Below, one piece after another: positions 40,769 to 50,181 of a DNA stretch of 64,000 bases. The notes beneath the pieces were generated by a model, which saw nothing but the letters and a program-made list of their open reading frames with translations, was not told the DNA's origin and ran no database searches. Location: NCBI RefSeq assembly GCF_014495685.1, contig NZ_JACTVI010000036.1:1-64000 (forward strand). The letters run 5' to 3'. This stretch comes from Streptomyces sp. TRM68367. GTDB lineage: Bacteria > Actinomycetota > Actinomycetes > Streptomycetales > Streptomycetaceae. Positions within the stretch are counted from its first letter, which is position 1; every line of letters starts with the position of its first letter. The position numbers and the translations under genes were made by a program.

Positions 40769-41893
40769 ATGCGACTGACCGGCAAGCGAAGCACACGATC
40801 ACGTAGAACTCGCAGCACACGGGCGACGGGCACGGCGGCCCTGTCCCTCGCCGGGCTCCTGCTCCTCACCGGACTCGGACCCGCACAGGCTGACACCGCC
40901 GCGCCCGACGGCGTCCCGACCTCCGTCACCACCCTCACCACCGGGCTTACCGTCCCCTGGGGCGTCGCCTGGCTGCCCGACGGCTCCCATGCCCTGGTCA
41001 CCGAGCGCGACGACTTCCGGGTCTGGAAGGTCGCCCCCGACGGCGCCAAGACTCAGGTCGGCACCGTCCCCGAGAGCCAGACCACCGACGGCGAGGGCGG
41101 CCTGCTGGGCGTCGCCGTCGACCCGGACTGGGCCACCAACCACCACGTCTACTTCATGCACACCGCCGCCGAGGGCAACCGCATCGCCCGCATGACGTAC
41201 GACGGCACCTCGCTCGGCGGCTACAAGGTGATCCTGCGGGGCATCGCCAAAGCCCGGTACCACAACGGCGGACGGCTCGCCTTCGGCCCGGACGGCTATC
41301 TGTACGCCACCACCGGCGACGCCCAGAACACCGCCCTCTCCCAGGACCGCAACTCCCTCAACGGCAAGATCCTGCGCCTGACCACGTCCGGGGCGCCGGC
41401 CCCCGGCAACCCCTTCGGCAACCACGTCTACAGCCTCGGCCACCGCAACCCGCAGGGGCTCGCCTTCGACCGCAACGGGCGGCTGTGGTCGGCCGAGTTC
41501 GGCAACACCCGGTTCGATGAACTGAACCTGATCAAGTCCGGCGCCAACTACGGCTGGCCCACCTGCGAGGGCAGCTGCTCGGTCGCCGGGATGACCAACC
41601 CGAAGAAGACCTGGGCCACCTCCGAGGCCTCGCCCAGCGGCATCGCCATCGCCGACAACGTCGTCTACATCGCCGCCCAGCGCGGCCAGCGCCTGTGGCG
41701 CGTCCCCATCGAGGGCGACACGGAGAACGTCGGCGCGGCGACGGCGCACTACGTCGGCACGTACGGCCGCCTCCGTACGGTGGTCAAGGTCCCCGGCCGC
41801 GAGGACCAGCTGTGGCTGACGACCACCAACGCCGACACCCCGGGAGGCCGGCCGGACGGCGCGGACCGCGTGCTGAGGGTGACCCTCGGTTAG
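40769..41893 (+). CDS. Secreted PQQ-dependent sugar dehydrogenase
   Basis: A 374-residue exported six-bladed beta-propeller of the soluble glucose/sorbosone dehydrogenase family. The signal peptide is residues 1-42 (basic start, hydrophobic ATGTAALSLAGLLLLTG, AQA). Family motifs are PWGVAWLPDG, EGGLLGVAVDPDW, YHNGGRLAFGPDGYLY with the catalytic-type His, and GHRNPQGLAF. The ATG has GGAGGACAG upstream. It oxidises aldose sugars or similar using PQQ, and the pqq genes lie 1.4 kb upstream beyond a tnpB remnant. It is the likely client of that pathway; substrate unknown. Confidence 0.9.
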   Translation: MRLTGKRSTRSRRTRSTRATGTAALSLAGLLLLTGLGPAQADTAAPDGVPTSVTTLTTGLTVPWGVAWLPDGSHALVTERDDFRVWKVAPDGAKTQVGTVPESQTTDGEGGLLGVAVDPDWATNHHVYFMHTAAEGNRIARMTYDGTSLGGYKVILRGIAKARYHNGGRLAFGPDGYLYATTGDAQNTALSQDRNSLNGKILRLTTSGAPAPGNPFGNHVYSLGHRNPQGLAFDRNGRLWSAEFGNTRFDELNLIKSGANYGWPTCEGSCSVAGMTNPKKTWATSEASPSGIAIADNVVYIAAQRGQRLWRVPIEGDTENVGAATAHYVGTYGRLRTVVKVPGREDQLWLTTTNADTPGGRPDGADRVLRVTLG

Positions 41894-42180
41894 CCGCAGC
41901 CCCGAACGGCGCGGCGCGCACGGGCGCTGTGCACGTCGAGGACGGCCTGGAACTGCTCGCGCGCCGCGCCGAGCCGTCCTGCGGCCAGGCAGGCGTGGCC
42001 CAGGCGGCTGCGGATTGTCCATCTCCAGCCAGTCGGAGCCGGGTGCGCAGCAGCCGTTGCAGCGCCTGCTCCGGCGACTGCCGCCGCTGGGTGCTGTGCG
42101 CGCGCAGGTCCACGAACAGGCAGTCGCGTCGTGCAGCAATCCGGACTGCTGGAGTCCGGGTAGCGGGCACGAGGCCGCCG
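41894..42180 (-). pseudogene. AfsR/SARP-type regulator fragments
   Basis: Minus-strand frames hold DCLFVDLRAHSTQRRQSPEQ followed by ALQRLLR (42040-42126), which matches the start of the NB-ARC region of AfsR-like regulators. Nearby, in another frame, lies a TPR-like end RSRLGHACLAAGRLGAAREQ (41900-42010). The pieces that should join them are gone. No start or intact ATPase motif remains. Residue of a multidomain pathway regulator. Confidence 0.5.
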
Positions 42181-42340
42181 GCCCCGGACCTCGCGGGAGG
42201 CGTCCCGCGCTGTTCCCGGCGGTGGCGTGCGCCCATCGCCGAGGTGTCGGGCTTCCGCGGGTGTGACCTGGGGAGTCGCGAACTCCGCACGCCTGCACCA
42301 CGTCGCGGCACGCGACCTCTCGGCCACCGGCGCGGTGTGC

Positions 42341-43570
42341 TCAACTCGAGGGTGGCCTGGCATCGGTGGCCTGCCGTGTGCCCGAGTGGGTGACCGGTGC
42401 CAGGGCGGCCACGGTGACCGCCACGACGACCAGCAGGCCGAGGGCAGCCGGCAGGCCGACGAGCGTGGCCAGGCCGCCGATGACGGGGGAGACCAGCAGC
42501 CAGCCGAGATTCCCGGCGAAGCCGACCTGGCCCATCGCCACAGGCGCATTGGGCAGCGCACCCGCGGCCGTGAACGCGCCGGGAAAGACGGCGCTCATTC
42601 CCGCTCCGGCGACGACGAGCGCGGCCAGCGTGGTACCGGGGCGTCCGAGCAGCAGGGCCGCGGTCAGTGCGGCCGCGCAGCACAGGCTGCCTGCCCGGAT
42701 CAGACGGACCCAGCCGATGCGGTCGACCAGCCGGTCGTTGAACAGCCGGGCGAGGACCGAACCGGCCGAGAAGGCCGCGTAACCGGCCGCGGCCGTCGCG
42801 GTGTCCGCCCCCACGTGCTTCAGGTACACGCCGCTCCAGGATGCCGGGGCATCCTCCACCAGCGCTGCCAGGAAGACCATCAGCGCAAGCAGGACGAACA
42901 CCGGCCCGTCGGCCCTGTGCCCGGCGGCATCTCCTTCGCCCGCGTCGGCCGAGTGCCCGCCCTCCCGTGCGGGGTCGCTCCCCGGTGCCTGCTCCGCGAG
43001 TTCCCCGTCCGGCCCGAGTCCACAGGCTGCCACCGCCGACACGACGCCGAGGACGGCGGCCACGACCACGAACTGGGCCGTGAGCGCCATACCGAGGGCC
43101 GCGGTGGCCACCCCGGCCAACCCGCCGGCGACGGCGCCGACGCTCCGCATCGCGTGCATCGAGTTGAGCACCGCCCGTCCGTACCGGCGCTGCACGACGA
43201 CCGCTCGCGCGTTCATGGCCACGGACGTGCATCCGTCGGCCGCTCCCAGCAGCACCAGCAGGCAGGCCAGTGTCCACCCCGAGTGCGCCGTCGGGACGAG
43301 GGCCAGCGGCACGCTCAGTATCACCGGCGCCACCGCACTCACCGTACGGCTGCCGAGGCGCCGCACCAGCAGCCCGCCCGCCTGGCTGCCGGCCAGCGCA
43401 CCGATTCCCGGGCCGGCCAGTACCAGGCCCAGAAGTCCGGCGGACAGCTGAAGTTCGCTCTGCACGGCGGGAACGCGGGCGGCCCAGGAGCCGAAGACCG
43501 CACCATGGACGAAGAAGATCGCCGTCACTGCCACTCGCGCCCGGCGGCCGGCCTGAACCCCATAATCCAC
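42341..43570 (-). CDS. MFS permease (YbjJ/sugar-type)
   Basis: A 409-residue transporter with 12 membrane segments and a short cytoplasmic loop in the middle (ELAEQAPGSDPAREGGHSAD). The opening AIFFVHGAVFGSWAARVPAV is characteristic of the YbjJ/fucose-permease-like MFS branch, as is ADGCTSVAMNARAVVVQRRYGR. The GTG at 43570 has GGAGGAA 7 nt upstream. It is divergent from the small Tat-signal reading frame and the glycoside hydrolase. Substrate unknown. Confidence 0.87.
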   Translation of the reverse strand: MDYGVQAGRRARVAVTAIFFVHGAVFGSWAARVPAVQSELQLSAGLLGLVLAGPGIGALAGSQAGGLLVRRLGSRTVSAVAPVILSVPLALVPTAHSGWTLACLLVLLGAADGCTSVAMNARAVVVQRRYGRAVLNSMHAMRSVGAVAGGLAGVATAALGMALTAQFVVVAAVLGVVSAVAACGLGPDGELAEQAPGSDPAREGGHSADAGEGDAAGHRADGPVFVLLALMVFLAALVEDAPASWSGVYLKHVGADTATAAAGYAAFSAGSVLARLFNDRLVDRIGWVRLIRAGSLCCAAALTAALLLGRPGTTLAALVVAGAGMSAVFPGAFTAAGALPNAPVAMGQVGFAGNLGWLLVSPVIGGLATLVGLPAALGLLVVVAVTVAALAPVTHSGTRQATDARPPSS

Positions 43571-43636
43571 TCAGGTTCCTCCACTTGAGTCCCCCCCACT
43601 TCAATTCCCCCCCCACACACACAAAGGACGAAAGCC

Positions 43637-43858
43637 ATGAACGGCGTGCGCAGGCGCACAGTGATCACGGCGCTCGGCGGTACGGCCGCCGTGGCCGCCA
43701 CCGGCACCGCACGCGCCGCGGCAAGCCCAGAGGGCCTCTGGTCTCGCCCGCGCCTGCCAAGGCTGGCGCAAAGTATTGACCACCACACCCACCTGCCCCT
43801 ACGGTCACGCCGACACTACGAACCGCGTTCGAAATGCCGAATGCCCGGGTTGAGTTGA
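43637..43858 (+). pseudogene. Tat-signal remnant of a secreted protein
   Basis: Codons 1-30 encode a good twin-arginine signal (MNGVRRRTVITALGGTAAVA ... ARAAA). After about residue 33 the frame runs through unrelated sequence with a promoter in it (TTGACC 43775-43780, TACGGT 43799-43804) and stops at 73 residues. The mature part of the exported protein appears to have been lost by deletion. A functional short peptide is possible but unlikely. Confidence 0.5.
43775..43804 (+). promoter_or_regulatory. Promoter for the glycoside hydrolase gene
   Basis: TTGACC (43775-43780) and TACGGT (43799-43804) are separated by 18 bp, matching the main vegetative sigma factor pattern. The start codon is about 235 bp downstream, so the leader would be long and includes the 30-bp palindrome. 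Confidence 0.45.
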
Positions 43859-43995
43859 GAGGAGCGCGTCCGCCTCCCGTCGCCGAAAACGAGCCGCCGC
43901 GTTCCCCGACGCCCGGCCACCCCGTAACGCCGGACCAACCTGCAACGCCCGACCCCCACCCGGTTGGCCCCCCGCCAACCGGTAAGAGCCGCTGC

Positions 43996-44025
43996 GGACC
44001 CTGTCGAACCGGTTCGACAGGGTCC
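43996..44025. promoter_or_regulatory. 30-bp perfect palindrome, LacI-type operator candidate
   Basis: The arms GGACCCTGTCGAACC (43996-44010) and its exact inverse (44011-44025) meet without a gap. The centre CGAACCGGTTCG has the CpG-centred symmetry of many LacI-family sites in actinobacteria. It ends 16 bp before the ATG at 44042, so binding would block translation or elongation. No LacI-type gene is present in the window. Confidence 0.6.
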
Positions 44026-44041
44026 CGAAAGGAACGCCACC

Positions 44042-47000
44042 ATGCCATCCGCTGACAAAACCGGGCGGCGCAGAGCCCCGGCTGCCGTGGCCCTGGCCAT
44101 CGGCGCGGGGCTGCTGGCCGCGCCGGCCACCCCCGCGCAGGCGGCCGAAACGCCACAGCCCACCGCCCGCTACACCTTCGACCAGGACGACCTCGCCTCC
44201 GGGGAGATCACGGACAGTTCCGGCAACGGCCTGACGGCGAGCCTGGTGAACGGCTCCACCGCCCAGTCCGTCACCGGCACGGAGGGAGGCAAGGCGCTCG
44301 CCCTGCCCGGCGGGGCGCCGACCTCCAACGGCGCCTACGTCCGCCTGCCGCGCGAAGTGGTCGGCGACGCCAACGACCTGACGGTGTCCGCCCGCGTGAA
44401 GTGGAGTGGCGACAAGTCGTCCTGGCAGCGGATCTTCGACCTGGGCACCAACACCACCAAGTACCTCTTCGCGACCCCGTACAGCGGCGAGGGGAAGCTG
44501 CGCACCGCCATCACCAACGGCGGAGGGGAGGCACAGGTCGACGGCTACGCGCCGCTCCCCGCGGACAAGTGGCAGACCGTCACCGTCACCCTCGACAGCT
44601 CCGCAGGCCGGCTCACCACCTACCTCGACGGCGTGGCGGTCTCCTCCGCCGAGACCAGCATCAAGGCCAGGGACGTACTGGACAGTTCGGCCACGGCCGC
44701 CGGCTACATCGGCAAGTCCCTGTGGCCGGACCCGCTGCTCAAGGGCGCGGTCGACGACTTCACCGTGTGGCACTCGGCGCTCAGCTCCGAGCAGGTGGCC
44801 GGCCTGGTCGGGGACGTACCCACCCTCCAGGAGCTCTCGAAGACCTCCTTCGAGGTCCGTACGACGACCGGGACCGCCCCGTCCCTGCCCGCCGCCGTCC
44901 GATCCACCTTCTCCGACGGCTACGATCGTGACGCGCCGATCACCTGGGACGCCGTACCGTCCGAGAAGTACGCCCAGCCGGGCACCTTCACCGTGGCGGG
45001 AACCGCGGCCGGACGCGCCGTGAAGGCCACCGTCACCGTGGTCCGCGAGGGCCAGCTCAACGTCGACCTCGGCTCGGACACCGGCGCGTTCCACGGCGGC
45101 GCCTCCGGCACCCTCTACGGCGTGTACGGACCGGACGTCCCGACCAACAACCTCATCGAGGGCATGGGCCTGCGCACGGTCTCCACGAAGGCGCAGGACG
45201 GCCCGCAGCACCCGGGTGCCGACGCGCTGGAGGTGGTGAAGCCGCTGGCCGACTCCACCAACGGTGACGTGTACATCTACATGACGGACATCCACCGCGG
45301 CTTCCCGTACCAGTGGCCGGGCAGCACTCCCGAGGAGAAGCTCAAGCTCTACCGGGAGAAGATCGCCAAGCAGGTCGACCAGGTCCTGAAGCTGCCGAAG
45401 GAGTACCAGGACAACATCGTCTTCGTGCCGTTCAACGAGCCCGAGGGCAACATGTTCGGCACCGGCGAGTGGAGCTACAACAAGGTCAGCTGGCTCAACG
45501 ACCCGGACGACTACTTCGCCGCCTGGGACGACTTCTACAAGCTCATCAAGGGCAAGATGCCCGAGGCCCGCATCGCCGGCCCCAACACCAGCATCCTCTA
45601 CAACCAGGTGAAGGGCTTCCTCACCCACACCCTGGCCGCCGGCACCCTCCCCGACGTCATCACCTGGCATGAACTGAGCCACCCGGAGGCGGTGCGCGAG
45701 AGCGTCGCCAAGTACCGGGCGTGGGAGAAGGACCTGTTCAAGGGCACCGACAAGGAGGGCACCCAGCTCCCCATCAACATCAACGAGTACGCCTTCAACT
45801 ACCACACCTCGGTGCCCGGCCAGATGATCCAGTGGGTGTCCGCGATCGAGGAGTCCAAGGTGGACGCCGACATCGCGTACTGGAACATCGACGGCAACCT
45901 CTCCGACTCCGCGGTGCAGTCCAACCGCGGCAACGGCCAGTGGTGGCTGCTCAACTCGTACGCCTCGATGAGCGGGCACACGGTGAAGGTGACCCCGCCG
46001 TTCCCGGGCGAGAACTACACCATGCAGGGCGTCGCCACGCTCGACGAGAAGAAGAAGCAGTCCCGGCTGATCTTCGGCGGCTCCACCGGCAAGGGCCACA
46101 TCACCTTCGACAACGTCCCGAAGAAGCTCTTCGGCGACCGGGTGCACGCCTGGGTGAAGGAGATCGAGTGGAGCGGGCAGGTCGGCGACAACTCCGGCCC
46201 CAAGCTGCTCTCGGAGCAGAACCTGAAGGTCGGTGACGACGGCAAGGTCGTCGTCGACTTCGGCGACGGCGCGCTGCCGAAGCTGAAGGAGTCCTCGTCG
46301 TACGAGATCGTCCTCAGCCCGGCCGGAAAGGCGAAGGGCACGCAGGCGCCGCCCGTGCGCTGGCAGGGTTCGTACGAGGCGGAGGACGCCGCCCACACCG
46401 GGTCCGGCTACTCCAAGAACGGCCCCGAGGGCTCGCCCCGCGACGTGTCGAAGTTCTACACCTCCGGCGGCTACGACGTGGGCGGCCTGCGCACCGGCTC
46501 CGACGTCAAGCTCGACTTCACGGTGGACGTACCGCAGGACGGCACGTACGACCTGAGCGTCTTCGCCAACTCCCTCAACACCTTCGACAAGGTGAAGGAG
46601 CAGGGCCCGACCAACGTCTTCCTGAGCGTGGACGGCAAGGCGGACAGCGAGCAGGAGATGTACCTGCCGCTGGGCTACAAGTGGGTGGTGTGGGACCACA
46701 CCGACACCAAGGTGAAGCTCACCAAGGGCAAGCACACCCTGACGCTCGCCGCGAAGAGCGCCGACGGCAAGCGCGCCACCAAGGGCGACGCCATCGTCGA
46801 CCGCCTCACCCTCGCCCTGCCCGAGGCTTCGGCGGGCACCCAGGTGTACGAGGGCGAGCTGGGCTGGCTGGGAGGCGGGGCGCGCCCCGTCTACGACCTG
46901 CCGAAGCAGGCGGCCACCGGATCGGGCGCGGCCCGGCTCGCCAAGGGCCAGACCGCCACGTTCTGGGTCTACTCACCCGCCGACCGCGAGGCCACCCTCA

Positions 47001-47689
47001 AGGTCGACACCCTCGCCGGTTCGGGCGCCCGGCTCGCCGTCAACGGCCATGACGTCCTGCGGCTGGGCAACGGCACGAGCAGCGCGGCGGTCTCCCTCTC
47101 GGGCGGCGTCAACAAGGTGACGGTGACCGGGGGTTCGGCCACGACTCTCGTCGACCGCGTCCGCGTCACCCCCACCGAGGGCGCGCTCCCGGCGCGCACG
47201 TACGAGGCCCAGGACGCCAAGCTCGCGGGCTCGGCCACGCTGACCCCGCTCTCCCTGGCTACCGACGGCACGGCGATCACGGGTATCGGCGGCGACCCCG
47301 GCAACGGCAACACGGCGACGTTCACCGTGAAGGCCGACCGGGCGGGCCTGTACGCGATGCGCATCCGCTACTCCAACCCGGAGCAGTCCGAGGCCACGCA
47401 CTACAACCCGGACCCGCTCGCCCGCCACGCCGACATCAGCGTCAACGGCGGCGAGACCCGGCGCGTGAGCTTCCCGCACAGCTTCCACCAGAACAACTTC
47501 TGGGAGCTGACCGTCCCGGTCCAGCTGAAGAAGGGCCAGAACACGGTCGCGTTCCGCTCCGAGGAACTGCCCAACTTCGACGGCACCACCTACGCCTCGG
47601 ACACCTTCCCGGGCGTACTTCTCCGCTCCCGCTTCGCCCCGCTGATCGACCGGATCACAGTCGCGCCGTACGCGAAGGAGGTGCGGTGA
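44042..47689 (+). CDS. Secreted multidomain glycoside hydrolase-like protein
   Basis: A 1215-residue exported protein. The signal peptide is residues 1-34 (AVALAIGAGLLAAPATPAQA). A LamG/concanavalin-like domain follows (about 40-235, ARYTFDQDD...), then a bacterial Ig-like Big_4 domain (about 245-330) and a GH39-like TIM barrel (about 335-690). The barrel has VFVPFNEPEGN (acid/base Glu candidate), TWHELSHPE and INEYAFNYH (nucleophile candidate). Two CBM6/35-like carbohydrate-binding modules follow (about 760-930, YEAEDAAHTGSGYSKNGPEG; about 1050-1200, YEAQDAKLAGSA). It probably degrades a plant or microbial polysaccharide. The ATG has AAAGGA 8 nt upstream. Confidence 0.85.
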   Translation: MPSADKTGRRRAPAAVALAIGAGLLAAPATPAQAAETPQPTARYTFDQDDLASGEITDSSGNGLTASLVNGSTAQSVTGTEGGKALALPGGAPTSNGAYVRLPREVVGDANDLTVSARVKWSGDKSSWQRIFDLGTNTTKYLFATPYSGEGKLRTAITNGGGEAQVDGYAPLPADKWQTVTVTLDSSAGRLTTYLDGVAVSSAETSIKARDVLDSSATAAGYIGKSLWPDPLLKGAVDDFTVWHSALSSEQVAGLVGDVPTLQELSKTSFEVRTTTGTAPSLPAAVRSTFSDGYDRDAPITWDAVPSEKYAQPGTFTVAGTAAGRAVKATVTVVREGQLNVDLGSDTGAFHGGASGTLYGVYGPDVPTNNLIEGMGLRTVSTKAQDGPQHPGADALEVVKPLADSTNGDVYIYMTDIHRGFPYQWPGSTPEEKLKLYREKIAKQVDQVLKLPKEYQDNIVFVPFNEPEGNMFGTGEWSYNKVSWLNDPDDYFAAWDDFYKLIKGKMPEARIAGPNTSILYNQVKGFLTHTLAAGTLPDVITWHELSHPEAVRESVAKYRAWEKDLFKGTDKEGTQLPININEYAFNYHTSVPGQMIQWVSAIEESKVDADIAYWNIDGNLSDSAVQSNRGNGQWWLLNSYASMSGHTVKVTPPFPGENYTMQGVATLDEKKKQSRLIFGGSTGKGHITFDNVPKKLFGDRVHAWVKEIEWSGQVGDNSGPKLLSEQNLKVGDDGKVVVDFGDGALPKLKESSSYEIVLSPAGKAKGTQAPPVRWQGSYEAEDAAHTGSGYSKNGPEGSPRDVSKFYTSGGYDVGGLRTGSDVKLDFTVDVPQDGTYDLSVFANSLNTFDKVKEQGPTNVFLSVDGKADSEQEMYLPLGYKWVVWDHTDTKVKLTKGKHTLTLAAKSADGKRATKGDAIVDRLTLALPEASAGTQVYEGELGWLGGGARPVYDLPKQAATGSGAARLAKGQTATFWVYSPADREATLKVDTLAGSGARLAVNGHDVLRLGNGTSSAAVSLSGGVNKVTVTGGSATTLVDRVRVTPTEGALPARTYEAQDAKLAGSATLTPLSLATDGTAITGIGGDPGNGNTATFTVKADRAGLYAMRIRYSNPEQSEATHYNPDPLARHADISVNGGETRRVSFPHSFHQNNFWELTVPVQLKKGQNTVAFRSEELPNFDGTTYASDTFPGVLLRSRFAPLIDRITVAPYAKEVR

Positions 47690-47719
47690 CCTGCTGACCA
47701 CCGGTGGCGGGCCGCGCGC

Positions 47720-47750
47720 GGGTGACGGGTAGCAACACCCCACGTCACCC
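47720..47750 (+). terminator. Terminator-like hairpin after the glycoside hydrolase
   Basis: GGGTGACG (47720-47727) pairs with CGTCACCC (47743-47750) around a 15-nt loop, 30 bp beyond the stop codon. Confidence 0.45.
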
Positions 47751-47872
47751 ACCTGCCCGGCAGAAGCGCCATCCCGCCGCCGGTGCTCCGCACACGTGCC
47801 CGGATCCGTCGAAACCGGCGGACCCGGGCACGCTGCCGTTCGGGTTCCCCAAGGTTGTTGCTGTTGCAGGTG

Positions 47873-48970
47873 TCAAGACGCCCTGCGCTGCTGCCTGATC
47901 GGTTCCCCTACCTGGTGCAGGTGGGTCAGGGCCTCGCGATAGGACTGGATCAGCCCGGTCTCGTGGTACGGCACTCCGATCTCGGCGCAGTAGCCGCGCA
48001 CGATGAGCTGGGCCCGCCGCAGATGGGGAGTGGGCATGCTCGGGAACAGGTGGTGCTCGATCTGGTAGTTGAGCCCACCGAGCATTACGTCGGTGAGCCT
48101 GCCGCCACGCACGTTGCGGGACGTCAGAACTTGGCGCCGCAGGAAGTCGGGGCGCTCGTCGCCGGTGAACGTGGGCATGCCCTTGTGGTTCGGGGCGAAG
48201 GTGCAGCCGAGGTAGACGCCGAACAGGCACTGGTTCACGGCGAGGAACGCCACCGCCTTGCCCGGGGAAAGCACCAGGAACAGGGCGGACAGGAAGCCCG
48301 CGATGTGCAGGAAGAGCAGGGCGCCCTCCAGCAGCCGGTTCTTCATGGAGGGCGAGCACAGTGCCCGCACGCTCGCGACGTGCAGATTGAAGCCCTCCAG
48401 CGTGAGCAGCGGGAAGAACAGGAACGCCTGATGACCGCCGAGGAAGCGGGCCAGGCCACGGCTGGCGCGGGCCTGTTCGGCAGACCACACCAGGATGTCC
48501 GGGGAGACGTCGGGGTCCAGTTCCTCGTGGTTGGGGTTGGCGTGGTGGCGGGTGTGCTTGTTCATCCACCAGCCGTAGCTCATGCCGATACCGAGGTTGC
48601 CGAACAGCCGGCCCCCGATCTCACTCGGCCGGCGGCGCCGAAAGATCTGACGGTGCGCCAGATCGTGTGTCACCAGGGCGATCTGGCCGAAGACCAGGGC
48701 CAGACAGCCGGCGACCGCCAGTTGCCACCAGGTGTCGCCGAGGGCGAAGAAGACCACCCAGCCCGCCGCCAGCAGGGCGGTCACCAGACCGAGACGAAGC
48801 GTGTAGTAACCGGGGCGCCGCTCCAACAGGCCTGCCTCGGAGATGGGTTGGGAGAGCCTGGCGAAGTCGCTGCCGGCGCCGGAGCCGGACGTACGGGGAC
48901 GGGTGGCGGATGTCCTGGGACGGGTGGCGGGTGTCCGGGCCGCGACGGATGCGTCGATGGAGAACGTCAT
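47873..48970 (-). CDS. Fatty acid desaturase (acyl-lipid/acyl-CoA type)
   Basis: A 365-residue membrane desaturase. The three histidine boxes are HDLAH, HTRHH and QIEHH; the last is typical of front-end (delta-6-like) desaturases but without a fused cytochrome b5. Four membrane segments are recognisable (LVTALLAAGWVVFFALG, LAVAGCLALVFGQIALV, FLHIAGFLSALFLVL and the next). The N-terminal 30 residues contain a short TRPRTSATRPRTS repeat. The ATG at 48970 is chosen; the frame is open farther upstream without family similarity. It introduces a double bond into membrane lipids, possibly in cold adaptation. Confidence 0.9.
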   Translation of the reverse strand: MTFSIDASVAARTPATRPRTSATRPRTSGSGAGSDFARLSQPISEAGLLERRPGYYTLRLGLVTALLAAGWVVFFALGDTWWQLAVAGCLALVFGQIALVTHDLAHRQIFRRRRPSEIGGRLFGNLGIGMSYGWWMNKHTRHHANPNHEELDPDVSPDILVWSAEQARASRGLARFLGGHQAFLFFPLLTLEGFNLHVASVRALCSPSMKNRLLEGALLFLHIAGFLSALFLVLSPGKAVAFLAVNQCLFGVYLGCTFAPNHKGMPTFTGDERPDFLRRQVLTSRNVRGGRLTDVMLGGLNYQIEHHLFPSMPTPHLRRAQLIVRGYCAEIGVPYHETGLIQSYREALTHLHQVGEPIRQQRRAS

Positions 48971-49126
48971 GCCGTCGAGTCTGCGGACGGCCGCCGGGCC
49001 GGGGGCAGCCTGCCAGGCACCGTATGCGCAGGGGTGCTGTCCCCAGACCACCCCAGGGGTTGTCACCACCCCTATGCCGCTGACCTGCCGGCCTCGATCC
49101 TGCCTCGGCCATCGATGCGGCCTTGA

Positions 49127-49378
49127 TCACCGGTGGACTGCCTCTGATCTGTGCGGAGCGGACCACGCGCCGGTCGCCAAGGAGCTGTTGTTCGTCGGCT
49201 CGGTGAAGTGGCTGGAGATCTCCCCGTTCGACCGGCACGATCTCGCGGCGCTGCACCGACACCGCGTCGCGCTCACGCCTGCTCCCGTGCCTGTGATCGC
49301 TGTCTCGCGCAGCGGGACCGCACGGGGCTCGACGCTGCGTACGGCCCGGCGGAACTCCTCGCGGCGTGGTCCTCCTGA
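49127..49378 (+). pseudogene. C-terminal remnant of a DUF234-type ATPase
   Basis: The frame reads PVAKELLFVGSVKWLEISPF, then DRHDLAALHRHRVALTPAPV and IAVSRSG, which resembles the C-terminal nuclease-like region of DUF234 archaeal-type ATPases. The expected end, LDAAYGPAELLAAW, is present but in another frame, so there is at least one frameshift. Nothing of the N-terminal ATPase domain remains. Confidence 0.55.
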
Positions 49379-49492
49379 TCATGGGGAAGCGGGCGCAGTG
49401 GCTGATCTCGGCGAGCTCGACGCCGCCGTCGGCCAGGGTCGGGAGGTAGGACAGCGAGTTAGCCGTAGTCGGAGATTGATTTCCTTACGGTC

Positions 49493-49549
49493 TTGACGTG
49501 CGCCAGGGGCGCACTTAGCGTCACACCGCAGACATCAGAGGTCTGATGT
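49493..49549 (+). promoter_or_regulatory. Promoter and operator of the first GntR gene
   Basis: TTGACG (49493-49498) and TAGCGT (49516-49521) are exactly 17 bp apart, a good vegetative promoter. The 18-bp palindrome ACATCAGAGGTCTGATGT (49532-49549) begins about 10 bp after the -10, at the transcription start, where a GntR repressor would block. A related site lies ahead of the second GntR gene (55303-55320). Confidence 0.7.
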
Positions 49550-49577
49550 GTTGGATGACGCAAGGAGGTCGACAGCA

Positions 49578-50144
49578 ATGTCGCTGTCCGACAAGCTCGC
49601 CGAGCGGCTGTTGTACTCCATCATCGACGGCCACTACCCGCCCGGCACCGCGCTGCCCCCGGAGGGCGCCCTGGCCGAGGAGTACGCGGCCAGTCGGCTC
49701 ACCGTACGTGAGGCGATCAAGGTCCTGCGCTCGCAGAACGTCGTACGCATCCACCGCGGGCGTGGTACGTACGTCAACGCACCCGACCACTGGACCGCGC
49801 TCGAGCCGATGATCCGTGCCGCGGCGACCGCGCCGCGCGCCGGCGGAGCGATCTCCGAGAAGCTGATCGAGGCCCGCCGGCTGATCGAGGTCGGCGCCGC
49901 CCAGCTGGCCGCCGCGCGGTGCACCATCCCGCTGCTGTCCGAGCCCTTCGGGCGGCTGCTGATCGAGGGCCGCCGGGAGACCTCGGCGGTGCCCCAGATC
50001 CGCACCAACGCCATCGCCCACCACGAAGCCGTCCTGGAGGCGCTGCGCACCGGCGAGCCGGACAAGGCGCGGCGAGCGATGGACGACCACATGGCCCAGA
50101 CCGCGGACGACCTGCGCACCCACGTCATCAGCAAGCGCACCTGA
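49578..50144 (+). CDS. GntR/FCD-family regulator with internal deletion
   Basis: A 188-residue regulator. The winged helix is intact (LAERLLYSIIDGHYPPGTAL, EEYAASRLTVREAIKVL, GRGTYV). Compared with its close paralogue at 54544-55278, about 55 residues are missing between AAQLAAARCT and IPLLSEPFGRLL. That stretch includes the D-x-A-F-H-D segment that supplies metal/ligand-binding residues in FCD domains. The join is in frame. It may bind DNA constitutively or pair with the full-length paralogue. The ATG has AGGAGG about 10 nt before it. It starts the four-carbon sugar-acid locus. Confidence 0.88.
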   Translation: MSLSDKLAERLLYSIIDGHYPPGTALPPEGALAEEYAASRLTVREAIKVLRSQNVVRIHRGRGTYVNAPDHWTALEPMIRAAATAPRAGGAISEKLIEARRLIEVGAAQLAAARCTIPLLSEPFGRLLIEGRRETSAVPQIRTNAIAHHEAVLEALRTGEPDKARRAMDDHMAQTADDLRTHVISKRT

Positions 50145-50181
50145 GGGCACACCACAACGGGCCGCGCCAGGCGGCCATGTC

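Noticed and set aside
41784..43622. 612-codon minus-strand frame over the MFS gene
   Set aside because: Mostly a different frame of the MFS gene with Arg/Gly-rich composition; only its last part holds the AfsR-like remnant, reported separately.
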